Source: Nitrospira lenta (lineage in GTDB: Bacteria > Nitrospirota > Nitrospiria > Nitrospirales > Nitrospiraceae). Taken from it: a stretch of DNA of 64,000 nucleotides. The notes below the pieces were generated by a model. The model ran no database searches, was not told the origin of the DNA, and saw only the letters and a list, made by a program, of their open reading frames with translations. The stretch lies in NCBI RefSeq assembly GCF_900403705.1, contig NZ_OUNR01000001.1:682001-746000 (forward strand). The letters run 5' to 3'. Below are positions 17,623 to 26,347 of this stretch, piece by piece; position 1 is the first letter of the stretch; each line of letters starts with the position of its first letter. Both the position numbers and the translations under genes were made by a program.

Positions 17623-18761
17623 CCTCGCGCCATGTCCATAGCCATGTGATAGCTTTTCATCGTCTCCCTCGCGGTGTGCTCCCACCGGTATTGGCGGGCC
17701 TGTTCTAAGCCATGCTCTTGCCGTTTGGCTCGCAGCGCATCGTCTGTCAGCAGGCGTTGCATCGCATCGGCCAGCCCCGCGAGATCGTCCGGGGCAACGA
17801 GTTCAGCCGCGCACGCGAGATTCTCAGCCAACGAGGAAGACTTGGTGCTGACCACCGGCACCCCGCACGCCATGGCTTCCAGCGGAGGAAACCCGAACCC
17901 TTCGTGGAAGGACGGATAAACAAAGAGTCTGGCACCCGCATACAAAGCGGGAAGATCCTGCTGGTTCACATAGCCGGCGAGGTGCACTCTCCCGCGCAAC
18001 GCCGGCACTTGGATTTGCTTCAACAGGGACTCATACCCCCAGCCCAACTTGCCGGCCAGCACCAGATGTTCCGTTATCACTCCCGCCTGAACAAGCCTCC
18101 GATACGCCTCGACCAATGCCGGAAGATTCTTGCGCGGTTCCACCGTACCGACATAGAGGATATACGGTTCTGGAAGCGTCAATCGTGTGACGACTTCCCG
18201 GACAGAAGCCGGATCACAACGTCGAAACTCTTCTCCGATCCCCAGCACCGTCACATGAATGCGATCCGGCTGAAGATCAGGAAGAAATTCCAAGACTGCG
18301 CGCCGTGTGGCCTGCGAGGGAACCACCACCACGTCCGCTCTCATGATACTGGCCAACACCGCACGCTGATACAACCAGCTTCGACGCAAGGCGATATGAC
18401 AATGCGGATGCGAAAACGACGTCATGTCATGGACCGTCACCACATGTCGGGCCGCTCCCCGAAGATAGGGGATGATGAACGACGGAGAATGCACCACGTC
18501 TGCGCCCCAACTGGACACCGCCACGGGCAGCAACATTTGTTGCGCGATCAGGCGAGTCGATCGTGGCCGCGCACTCAGAGGGCAGTGCGATACGTTGGGC
18601 GGAAGCCCCTCCGCAAACAATCGCCGGTCCTCGTAGTTATGGTAGATCCTGTACTGATTGATTCGATCGACCTTCGCGAGGTTCCACACCAGCTGTTTCA
18701 GATACGTATCGACCCCGGTCATCTGAGGGATGAACGAGGTAAAATCGATCGCGATTCTCAT
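17619..18761 (-). CDS. family 4 glycosyltransferase (GT-B)
   Basis: A 380-aa GT-B glycosyltransferase beginning MRIAIDFTSFIPQMTGVDTY. The donor domain shows YILYVGTVEPRKNLPALVEAY near residue 200, VHLAGYVNQQDLPALYAGA near 275, and FVYPSFHEGFGFPPLEAMAC near 295 with the conserved E-x7-E motif. This arrangement is typical of mannosyl- or rhamnosyltransferase-like GT4 proteins, but the donor cannot be assigned. The frame is open to 18863; ATG 18761 is chosen because it starts at the first strand of the fold and does not run into the upstream gene ending at 18784. Confidence 0.88.
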   Translation of the reverse strand: MRIAIDFTSFIPQMTGVDTYLKQLVWNLAKVDRINQYRIYHNYEDRRLFAEGLPPNVSHCPLSARPRSTRLIAQQMLLPVAVSSWGADVVHSPSFIIPYLRGAARHVVTVHDMTSFSHPHCHIALRRSWLYQRAVLASIMRADVVVVPSQATRRAVLEFLPDLQPDRIHVTVLGIGEEFRRCDPASVREVVTRLTLPEPYILYVGTVEPRKNLPALVEAYRRLVQAGVITEHLVLAGKLGWGYESLLKQIQVPALRGRVHLAGYVNQQDLPALYAGARLFVYPSFHEGFGFPPLEAMACGVPVVSTKSSSLAENLACAAELVAPDDLAGLADAMQRLLTDDALRAKRQEHGLEQARQYRWEHTARETMKSYHMAMDMARG

Positions 18762-18783
18762 GGAGAGACCTGCCTTATTGCAC

Positions 18784-19740
18784 TCAACGATACTGAGTGG
18801 CCTGGATCGGTTTTCGTCGAAACGCCCGCCACATGCCAGGCATTTCGAGCACGTGCGTGACAACCGCCATCGCCAACGCCAGCGGCAACTCGTATATCCT
18901 CACGTTGTAGTGGCGAAAGCACCGAAAACAATCGCGGACACTGTCGAGGGTCTTCCCGGCCGCGATCAGGGGGATCACAATGACGCCCATGCGAATCAGG
19001 CCCGCATACGGCAGCCGGTCATCGTGCAGCCGTGTGATGACGGTGCTGTATCCGTGATTCCTCCGTATGTCCTGTTCCATCGCCCACCCTTCAAAATCGT
19101 GCACGACCACGAGGGCCTGGTCGAACCACAGGGTCGCCCCTTCACGGAGAAAGGCCTCCGACTGTATCCGAGACGCAAACGCTCCCATCCCGACCGGCAG
19201 GGGATGGCGCCGATAGACATCGCGCCTGAATGCCGCCGCGTTGCCGGAGATGAACCGGCTAGGACCGCTACGACCAGGATCGAGATACGACCGCGACAAC
19301 AAGCCCAGTATCCGCTCCAGGCGTGACCGGCCCGGGTACAAGGTCCTAGCGCTGACAGCCGCAGCCTCGGGGTGCCCGGCAATGGCTGCGCGGAGCACCC
19401 GCAGCCACGACCGATGGGGAATGCAGTCGGCATCGACGATGGCCACCCAGTCGCCGGCGGCTGCCTCCACGGCCCGGTTCTTCAATTCATACGAAGACTC
19501 GGCATCGACATGCAGCACCTTCAGGTTGGCGACCATCCCCACTACGTCGCCCGGAATCCGCCCCCCGAATCGCGACGACTCGACGAGAATGAATTCCTCA
19601 GCCGGCGCTCCTTCCTGCTCCGCCCATGCCCGCAATGCGCGCCGAAGGTCCTCCCACGACTTTTCTTCTCCCGCTGCATAGTCGGACGTAACGATGACGG
19701 AAATTTTCGCCGTCGCCGCGGCCGCTGTCTGTCCTACCAT
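18784..19740 (-). CDS. family 2-like glycosyltransferase
   Basis: A 318-aa GT-A protein with ISVIVTSDYAAGEEKSWEDL at about residues 13-32, FILVESSRFGG, then SSYELKNRAVEAAAGDWVAIVDADC with a DAD metal motif near residue 118 and PHRSWLRVL after it. A C-terminal hydrophobic segment (YELPLALAMAVVTHVLEMPGMW) suggests membrane contact. It resembles the product of 6789-7796. It directly follows a stretch that looks like the truncated start of a GT4 gene, and precedes an intact GT4 gene by 22 bases. Confidence 0.78.
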   Translation of the reverse strand: MVGQTAAAATAKISVIVTSDYAAGEEKSWEDLRRALRAWAEQEGAPAEEFILVESSRFGGRIPGDVVGMVANLKVLHVDAESSYELKNRAVEAAAGDWVAIVDADCIPHRSWLRVLRAAIAGHPEAAAVSARTLYPGRSRLERILGLLSRSYLDPGRSGPSRFISGNAAAFRRDVYRRHPLPVGMGAFASRIQSEAFLREGATLWFDQALVVVHDFEGWAMEQDIRRNHGYSTVITRLHDDRLPYAGLIRMGVIVIPLIAAGKTLDSVRDCFRCFRHYNVRIYELPLALAMAVVTHVLEMPGMWRAFRRKPIQATQYR

Positions 19741-19958
19741 GCACTCGTCTCCTTCGAATACTTCGGCCCTCTGCGTAACGGCCGCTCCAGACTCTCAACC
19801 CAACGGTGCGTCGGACAAACCGACCGACGCCATGCGCGGCCATGACATGGCGGCGGATGCCGGGGCGCTGCCACGAGGCCACGGGGAGAGGCTCCCGCCC
19901 CACCTGGGTGCGAAGCCGGGTCAACCAGCGAGGCAATAAGAATCTTTTTGCCAGCCAT
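19741..19958 (-). pseudogene. possible truncated GT4 glycosyltransferase start
   Basis: From ATG 19958 the frame reads MAGKKILIASLVDPASHPGG followed by AGA and RGLVAA, which is how many GT4 glycosyltransferases begin (a first beta strand, then a Gly-rich loop). After about 30 residues the sequence becomes Arg/Pro-rich with no GT4 character, and the frame ends at 19734 inside the start of the next gene. No donor-binding domain follows. I read it as the 5' stub of a lost gene. It starts 48 bases after the flippase stop. Confidence 0.35.
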
Positions 19959-20005
19959 CAGCGCGCGCGCTCGTCATCAAGAGAATTGCCTCTCTCCCGT
20001 TCGCC

Positions 20006-21472
20006 CTATCCAACCTGGGCGGGCTGTGCCTTCCGACCGAGGAACGACCTCACAGCGGCAATTTCCCTATGACGGAATTCCCCGATCCACCAATAGCCGA
20101 CCACGCTGATAATCCCGAGCAGCACCAGCTTGGCAAATACGAGAACACCGGGAGTCGGCCACCACAACGAGACGGTCCCGACAACGAGTCCGACCGCCAG
20201 ACTGCGGATCACCGTTCCGACCGGTGGCCACACCGTCCACAAGGCATAGACACCCGCTCCCGCCGCAAGCGCCCCGAGAGAGGAGACCGCGACAGTCACC
20301 AGCGCAGCGCCCTGCTGCCCCAGCCGGGGGATCAGAACAAGATGTCCCACCAACCCCAATAGCACCAACGGAGCTGTAAACATGACCGTTCGTGCGGGCA
20401 ATCCCGCGGCGGTCATAATGGTGATCGACACCATCAACATCACATTTGAGACCGCTCCGACAATCAGCAACGCCAACAGCGGCCCGGCGGGAAGAAACGC
20501 GGCGCCGAACACGATTTGGACGATCTCCGGCGCCGCACCCGCAATGATCGCCGCGACCGGAATGAGAAACATCGTGACCCGCATCCCATCACGCGCAAGC
20601 TCTCTCGCCTGATCCAGCTGGCGGTCCGCCAGCTGACGGCTCAACGTAGCGAGCAGCAGCGATGAAAATGTCCAGGAAAACAGTCCGGGCAAGAGGGAGA
20701 GGCTTTGAGCGGCGCTATAGATACCGGCCTGCGTGGCCGTTCCTCCGAGGATCTTGAGCAAAAACAGATCCATTCCGTTGAAAACAATGAGGCAGATCGA
20801 GGACAGGAACAACAGCGCGCCGTACCGCTGCATCGGGAAAGACACCGGAGCCGGCTTGACGAACATTCCTTCTCCGAGGTACCAGCGGCTAAGCAGCAGC
20901 TCTGCCAGCGACGAACCGATCACCCCCAACAATGCGCCCGTAATGGAGAACCCCGCCTGCACAAGCCCCACCACGAGCCCCATCCTGAACAGCCAGCGGC
21001 CGGCTCTGGCGACCGCTCCAGCCCGATAATTGCCCATGCCGATCAGCACATTGCGATAGGATTGTCCGACACATAGGAGAGGAATATCGAGGGCACACAG
21101 CCGGAGATAGAACGCTAGATCCGGCTCTTTAAGCAGTGCGCTGAGCGGTCCGGCTACCATCCATACCAAGACCATCGCCGCGACACCCATCTTCAGGCTG
21201 AGCCGAATCACCATGGCACCGACCGGTTTCCAATTATCCGTTTCCCCGACAAACTTAATCGTCGCTTTTGTAAAGAACGAACTGATCGCGCTTTCGATCC
21301 AAATGATCGTGGTCAGTGTCAGGGCCAGTAACCCATAACCCTGGGGCCCAAGCTGCCGCGTCAAGTAACCCGTCGTGATCAGAGCCGTGAGCGGGAACAG
21401 CATCTCCGCCAGAAATATCCTGGCAGTCCCGTCCATCAGACGACGCCCCACTGTCGTTGTCAGTAAACTCAT
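20006..21472 (-). CDS. polysaccharide flippase (Wzx-like, MATE/MVF superfamily)
   Basis: A 488-aa membrane protein with roughly 12-14 hydrophobic segments. It begins with the typical flippase opening (ARIFLAEMLFPLTALITTGYLTRQLGPQGYGLLAL, residues 17-51), with the LGPxGYG signature common to Wzx-like exporters. It should flip an undecaprenyl-linked oligosaccharide across the inner membrane, and so is the export component of this locus. The only other export-related candidate nearby is the flippase-like protein at 33303-34304. No polymerase or outer-membrane export gene is adjacent. Confidence 0.85.
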   Translation of the reverse strand: MSLLTTTVGRRLMDGTARIFLAEMLFPLTALITTGYLTRQLGPQGYGLLALTLTTIIWIESAISSFFTKATIKFVGETDNWKPVGAMVIRLSLKMGVAAMVLVWMVAGPLSALLKEPDLAFYLRLCALDIPLLCVGQSYRNVLIGMGNYRAGAVARAGRWLFRMGLVVGLVQAGFSITGALLGVIGSSLAELLLSRWYLGEGMFVKPAPVSFPMQRYGALLFLSSICLIVFNGMDLFLLKILGGTATQAGIYSAAQSLSLLPGLFSWTFSSLLLATLSRQLADRQLDQARELARDGMRVTMFLIPVAAIIAGAAPEIVQIVFGAAFLPAGPLLALLIVGAVSNVMLMVSITIMTAAGLPARTVMFTAPLVLLGLVGHLVLIPRLGQQGAALVTVAVSSLGALAAGAGVYALWTVWPPVGTVIRSLAVGLVVGTVSLWWPTPGVLVFAKLVLLGIISVVGYWWIGEFRHREIAAVRSFLGRKAQPAQVG

Positions 21473-21871
21473 TCCACCCTTTCAATCATCACGTACGCAG
21501 AACGCTCTTGCGCCTCAACTGGTTCCGCTCAATGTGCTGATACCGGCAGCCCTCTCTCGGTCCAATCAGCCGACCTGGCCACGCCACCGGTCACACCGGA
21601 ATCGAAGAACCGCATGAGGCCCTGGGTCAGTATAGAAACCAGGTGCCGGGTAGCCAATACCTCTTCCCTCATCTCCCCCTACAAAAACAGTGCGACGGGC
21701 ATGAGGAATTTTGACTGCATCAATACGATCAAGCACAACCGCGTTCATGTTGCCCCAGAGGGTCCGGCTATTTTCGGCGCCGTGGAACGCGATACGAGAA
21801 GTTATGATGGGCGCGAAGGCGATACCTGCAGCACCGGGCCAACCAGATGGGGCGGCCCCTGGAAAGAACCG
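21473..21871. other. intergenic region without recognisable gene
   Basis: About 400 bases between the membrane glycosyltransferase ending at 21872 and the flippase start. Short open frames on both strands lack family motifs. A promoter for the flippase group would be expected here, but I cannot point to clear boxes. Confidence 0.3.
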
Positions 21872-23482
21872 TTACCGATCGGCGCGGCGTCTCACGACCC
21901 CACTCCACTCTGTCCCCATCAGGCCCACCGTAAGGATCACAATCCCCATCGCGCACAACTGGGTTACGAACGGAAGAGTGCCATGCAAGACCAGCCCAAG
22001 TCCCCATGCGGCACTCAGCACTCCTAGAGTGATGACGTGCGGCCACAGTACAAAAGATGCACGAGGAGACGACTTCATTTTGGGAGTCGTAATAAAGGGA
22101 AACTGGCGGTTGACCAATACATCGGCAACGGCCGCTAATTGATATGGCCATTTCGCGAAGCGCAGGAGGCCGGCGCGCCAATGAATCCCCTGCTCCGATT
22201 CCTTCTTCAAATAGAACCGCTGTCGATATCGTTCCCAGACCCGCAACATAAGCACCACTAACCCGCCGCTGATCAGCGCTTCGGTGGTTGCCATCGCGGG
22301 ACTTTTCCCGGAGACCAGCATAAACGCCACCAGCATCATGGCAATCGGCAGCATAATGCTCCGATGCACATAGTTTAGTCCGTGCAAGGCGTTCAACAAC
22401 GCGGAAGTCGGCGAGAGGTTCCGGGCCACCGCTGGCCCGATCCGCAACTTCACGTCGAGGACCGAACGGGTCCACCGCCGTTGCTGATTGAGATACGCCG
22501 GCCAATTGTCGGGAGCCAACCCTTGCGCCAGAGCCTGAGGCGCATACACACCTTCCCACCCGCGACTCTGATACAACAACGTCAGCAGCAGATCATCGGC
22601 ATCGTGCGCCGCGAACCCGCCGCACTCGCGCAAGGCGCTGAGACGATGCGTGTTATGACAGCCGATGATGAGCGGGACCCCTTTCCCATGACAAGCCATT
22701 TGTACCAGCGAGTAGAACTCATAGGTTTCTTCGGCTGCGCCCCTGGCAATGAAACTCTCCCCTTGATTGCCATAGACCTGCGGGGCCTGTACATAGCCGA
22801 CTCGTGCATCGTCTAAAAACCCAAGCACGTTGGTGAGGTACGACCGATCCGGCACATGATCGGGATCAAAGGCCGTCAGGATCTCGTAGCGGTCGAAGCC
22901 GATCTCCTGGAGCCAGGCATTATAGTTTCCGTGCTTGGAAGCCTTTCGAAACAGGCCGGCGTCGGCCTGATAGCGAGGAAACGACTTGCGGCTGAAATGA
23001 TGGACGCCTCGTGCGGCACAGACTTGCTTGACCCCCTCGTCATCTCCCTCATCGAGGACCCACGTGTCGTGAGGGTAATCGAGGTTCACCAAGGCCGTCA
23101 GGGTCTGCTCCAGCAACTCCAACGGCTCAATCCCAGGCACATACGTGGTGACGACCGCAACCTTCCAGCCCGGTCTCGGCACCACCGTTCTTGGCCGCTT
23201 CATGCTGAGCAGGATCAGCCATCGCCCGAGATTGTTGAGCAGCAGTACCGCGAGGAGTCCGGAGCAGACCGCCATGATGAAGGGATATTCTCCCCACGCC
23301 TGGAGTCGGAACCAGAAAAAGAGAAACACCGCGATGGCCGCCATTCCCGCCACCGTCAACAGCCAGTAGATCAACCGGTCTCTCGGCTGGAGAACGGGAT
23401 CATTGACCACTCTGGTCGGAATGTTGCGTTCGGTAGACGGCTCCACTCGTTTCGCCCCTCCGCTGACGTTAGGCCACACCAT
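21872..23482 (-). CDS. membrane glycosyltransferase, cellulose-synthase-like GT2
   Basis: A 536-aa processive-type glycosyltransferase. Two N-terminal membrane segments (about residues 37-58 and 66-92) precede the GT-A domain, which shows VAVVTTYVPG, WVLDEGDDEG, FDPDHVP (DxD) and the acceptor motif QQRRW (QxxRW). Several C-terminal membrane helices follow from about residue 365. This layout matches BcsA/CelA-like synthases, which polymerise and extrude a glycan. No BcsB, BcsC or PilZ domain is fused or adjacent, so cellulose itself is not implied. It could be the synthase or a large-residue transferase of the locus. Confidence 0.85.
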   Translation of the reverse strand: MVWPNVSGGAKRVEPSTERNIPTRVVNDPVLQPRDRLIYWLLTVAGMAAIAVFLFFWFRLQAWGEYPFIMAVCSGLLAVLLLNNLGRWLILLSMKRPRTVVPRPGWKVAVVTTYVPGIEPLELLEQTLTALVNLDYPHDTWVLDEGDDEGVKQVCAARGVHHFSRKSFPRYQADAGLFRKASKHGNYNAWLQEIGFDRYEILTAFDPDHVPDRSYLTNVLGFLDDARVGYVQAPQVYGNQGESFIARGAAEETYEFYSLVQMACHGKGVPLIIGCHNTHRLSALRECGGFAAHDADDLLLTLLYQSRGWEGVYAPQALAQGLAPDNWPAYLNQQRRWTRSVLDVKLRIGPAVARNLSPTSALLNALHGLNYVHRSIMLPIAMMLVAFMLVSGKSPAMATTEALISGGLVVLMLRVWERYRQRFYLKKESEQGIHWRAGLLRFAKWPYQLAAVADVLVNRQFPFITTPKMKSSPRASFVLWPHVITLGVLSAAWGLGLVLHGTLPFVTQLCAMGIVILTVGLMGTEWSGVVRRRADR

Positions 23483-23494
23483 GGACTCTCCACC

Positions 23495-25069
23495 TCACTC
23501 GCGTTTACCTAACGCACGGAGCTGTTCGGCATCGGTGCTCCGCCAGGTCTTTCGCGCTCCCGTCCGAACCGCAAGCCCGCGATAGGCCCCCGCGCCACAC
23601 ACGCTGCGCAGCCACAGACGGCCCAGGACCCGCCAATATCCCCATCCCACCTGGGCCAGCTTGAACGAGGACATGCCCATATCCGGCGTGCGATTGATCC
23701 AGGAAATCGGAACTTCCTTCACCTGATAGCCCATCAACAGCGGTTGCAACCCCGTCTCCGCATTCACCGCGAACCACGGCTCCACAAGGCACAGCTGCTC
23801 CACGACTTCCCGGCGAAGCAGCTTCAGATTATTGGTAAGGTCCCGGAAGCGGCGGAGCAAGAGAATCTGCGCGATCAGATGGAAGCCGCGATTCGCAACG
23901 ATTTTTCCGAACGGATAGTTCAGCAAGACACTATGCCGGGAGAAGCGGCTTCCGACCACCACGTCATACCCTTTCACGGCCTCGTCGAACAGATCCGCGA
24001 TCTCCGGCAACAGATGTTGAAAATCGCAATCCATAGTGAGGACATAGCGTCCTGTCACCGCCCGATAGCCGTCGGATAAGGCGCGGCCGACTCCGTTAGG
24101 CCCGGTGCGCGAGACCAGCCGAATCCGGCTGTCGGTTGCCGCCATATTCCTGATGACCGCCGCAGTCTCGTCGGTGCTGTTGTCGTCGACCAAAATAATC
24201 TCGTGCAGATAATCGTCATAGAGCCGGCGCAAGCCCTCCACCAAGGGCCCGACATTCATCTGTTCGTTGTAGCACGGCACGACAACCGAGATCGCATGCT
24301 TGAGTCCCTCATGTTCGGCCAGCGACACCGCCGGTCGCGCCACCACGCGCGGCGGCTTTTGAGCATGGACCAGAATAGATCCCGCCAACGTCCGAATCCC
24401 CGGCGCATTCTCTAGGACGATCGAGAGATTGCGAAACAACCCTATCAACCGCCGGGAGAGCGGCGCGAAGACGAAATCGTTGTAGACGGCAAAGACTCGG
24501 ACAAAGCCCACTTCCGACATCAACTCATACAATTGTTCCCGGCTCAGAAGGGACCGGGGGTCGGCCTTCCCGAAGATCCGCGCCAGCAGCCGGCGAAGCT
24601 TGAGGACCACGTTCCAGGGATTACTTTCATAGAACACGACCTGCCCGCCAGGCTTCAAACGTTCCAGCACCTGTTGGAGCAACATCGCGCAGTTGTGCTT
24701 GTCGAGCAGGTCAATCGCGACAACGAAATCAAATTGCCGCCCGCTCAGAATGTCCGAATCCGAACCGGCGGCGACAAACTCGACGGCATCTTGGATTTGG
24801 CTCGGCTGGCGGGCCGGGCCATCGAAGGTCACGGCGGTAATGGGGTTCCTCCCGTGAGTCACCTGTACGAGCTGCCGTGTGAAGAGCCCCTGTCCGCACC
24901 CGACTTCAAGAATGGTTTGCCCGGGCAAGAGATGCACCAGATGCCGGAAAGACTGGGCGCGCCAACGAAGCCGATCGTCCGCAATAGGGTCCCGCTGCAG
25001 CAGATACTCGTCTCGCGTCTTCTCTCGAAGCGCTAGGGTTTTGAGCATTGATCGGTCAGAGATACTCAT
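23495..25069 (-). CDS. fused SAM-dependent methyltransferase and DPM1-like GT2
   Basis: A 524-aa two-domain protein. Residues about 45-230 form a class I methyltransferase with TILEVGCGQGLFTRQL (motif I) and FDFVVAIDLLDKHN. Residues about 265-500 form a dolichol-phosphate-mannose-synthase-like GT2 domain with ISVVVPCYNEQMNVGPLVEGL, IILVDDNSTDET, RALSDGYRAVTGRYVLTMDCDFQH (DxD) and VVVGSRFS. The GT2 part may make a polyprenyl-phosphate sugar for the GT-C proteins encoded upstream. The methyltransferase could methylate the same sugar or cap the chain. ATG 25069 is chosen over the open extension to 25111; the ribosome-binding site is weak. Confidence 0.8.
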   Translation of the reverse strand: MSISDRSMLKTLALREKTRDEYLLQRDPIADDRLRWRAQSFRHLVHLLPGQTILEVGCGQGLFTRQLVQVTHGRNPITAVTFDGPARQPSQIQDAVEFVAAGSDSDILSGRQFDFVVAIDLLDKHNCAMLLQQVLERLKPGGQVVFYESNPWNVVLKLRRLLARIFGKADPRSLLSREQLYELMSEVGFVRVFAVYNDFVFAPLSRRLIGLFRNLSIVLENAPGIRTLAGSILVHAQKPPRVVARPAVSLAEHEGLKHAISVVVPCYNEQMNVGPLVEGLRRLYDDYLHEIILVDDNSTDETAAVIRNMAATDSRIRLVSRTGPNGVGRALSDGYRAVTGRYVLTMDCDFQHLLPEIADLFDEAVKGYDVVVGSRFSRHSVLLNYPFGKIVANRGFHLIAQILLLRRFRDLTNNLKLLRREVVEQLCLVEPWFAVNAETGLQPLLMGYQVKEVPISWINRTPDMGMSSFKLAQVGWGYWRVLGRLWLRSVCGAGAYRGLAVRTGARKTWRSTDAEQLRALGKRE

Positions 25070-25079
25070 ACCACCGCTC

Positions 25080-25196
25080 TCACCCCTGCAAACGAACATT
25101 CCAGGCGGCAATCATCTCCCGAAACACGTCATCCAGCGATGTGCTTACAGACCACTTCCCACTCAATAGTGCGGCATTCCTTCTCACGGTCGTCAT
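25080..25196 (-). pseudogene. short ORF, probable remnant of an NAD-dependent sugar epimerase
   Basis: A 38-aa frame starts with an ATGA overlap on the stop of the upstream GT2 gene and ends ten bases before the methyltransferase fusion, exactly where an operon gene would sit. Its second half (KWSVSTSLDDVFREMIAAWN) resembles the extreme C-terminus of extended SDR epimerases, where a 'GW-P-S-DD-FRE-W' type helix ends the protein. I infer that an internal deletion joined the start of the gene to its last codons. It may still be translated as a small peptide and preserve coupling. Confidence 0.4.
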
Positions 25197-26347
25197 ATTT
25201 TCTTCATCGACATAGCGGAGATGAACAGCGAAGAAAAAATGGTCCCTCCGCCGACAATCACCAGTGTCGCGCCCAGCGAGGCCCACTCAGGATGTGAGAG
25301 CGGCGCAAATCCAGACTCCACCCACTCCCAGACCAGGAAGCCCAGGAGCGCCACCCCGATGAACAGAACGCCCCCGCCGAGCAGCAGACCGGTCTCAAGC
25401 CGAAACCAGTCGTAGAACGTTCCCAGCCCTTTATTGTTCTTGTCAAAGCGCCGGCTCCAGGAATAGGTCTTGGCATGCAACCCTACGCTCATAATCTGAA
25501 ACCCCACCACGCTGAAGATCGTGCCGAAGATCCCCGTCGCGGTTCCAAGGGGCTTCTCATTGAACTGGATGAGACCGGCCAGCGAGACCAAATGCGCGGC
25601 ACATCCAAGCGCCAGTGACACGGCACCCGGCAAGAAGAACACCTTATTGGGACAGTAGATCAACATCATGCGCAGGCTTCGCCACCCATCGCGAAACGTG
25701 CGCAGCTTCGACTCGCCTTTTCGCTCGGCCAGTTGGATCGGCAACTCGGCGATCTTCAAACCGGCCAAGCCCGCATTGATGGCCAGTTCGAGATTAAACT
25801 CCATGCCGGGGCTGACCGGCTGGATCAGGTCGTACGCCCGCCGACTAAATGCGCGATACCCACAATACACATCCGTATAGGCGGTCCTGAACAGCACGTT
25901 CAAAATTTTTGTCAGCACGGGGTTGCCGAAGAATCGATGAAGAAAGGGAATCCGGGCGTGCCCCCCTTCCAGGTACCGGCTCCCGGTCACAAAATCGTCC
26001 CCCTCTCGCAGCTTGTCGAGAAAGGCCGGAATCATCGTAAAGTCATAGGTGTCGTCGGCATCGCCCATGACCAGATACCTGCCCTTGGCGCTCGCAAACC
26101 CCTTCAAGTACGCATTCCCATATCCGCGTTCCGGCTGATGCACGACTCGGGCGCCCATCTTCTCGGCAATCGCCACAGAGCGGTCCGTCGATCCATTGTC
26201 ACACACCACAATTTCGCCATCGAGCCGCGCCCTGTCGAACGTGTCCAGGATTTTCTGGAGACAGGCGCCGATAGCGGCCTCCTCATTGAGGCAGGGGAGC
26301 ACGACGGAGACCATTGGCCGCGTTGAGGCCAAACATCCGTCACTCAT
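25193..26347 (-). CDS. DPM1/DPG-synthase-like GT2 with C-terminal membrane helices
   Basis: A 384-aa glycosyltransferase. The GT-A domain has VSVVLPCLNEEAAIGACLQK, IVVCDNGSTDRS, GYGNAYLKGFASAKGRYLVMGDADDTYDF (DADD metal site near residue 100) and VTGSRYLEG, and is followed from about residue 235 by several hydrophobic segments. Family members make polyprenyl-phosphate-linked sugars, which GT-C transferases use on the outer face of the membrane. The gene overlaps the stop of a GT-C-like gene by ATGA, which fits a donor-plus-user pair. Confidence 0.85.
   Translation of the reverse strand: MSDGCLASTRPMVSVVLPCLNEEAAIGACLQKILDTFDRARLDGEIVVCDNGSTDRSVAIAEKMGARVVHQPERGYGNAYLKGFASAKGRYLVMGDADDTYDFTMIPAFLDKLREGDDFVTGSRYLEGGHARIPFLHRFFGNPVLTKILNVLFRTAYTDVYCGYRAFSRRAYDLIQPVSPGMEFNLELAINAGLAGLKIAELPIQLAERKGESKLRTFRDGWRSLRMMLIYCPNKVFFLPGAVSLALGCAAHLVSLAGLIQFNEKPLGTATGIFGTIFSVVGFQIMSVGLHAKTYSWSRRFDKNNKGLGTFYDWFRLETGLLLGGGVLFIGVALLGFLVWEWVESGFAPLSHPEWASLGATLVIVGGGTIFSSLFISAMSMKKI

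Noticed and set aside
17712-18860. 382-codon plus-strand frame opposite the GT4 gene
   Set aside because: Arg/His/Gln-rich shadow of a well-supported glycosyltransferase.
21566-21748. 60-codon minus-strand frame in the gap before the flippase
   Set aside because: No family motif, no ribosome-binding site and no match to neighbouring genes that I can see.
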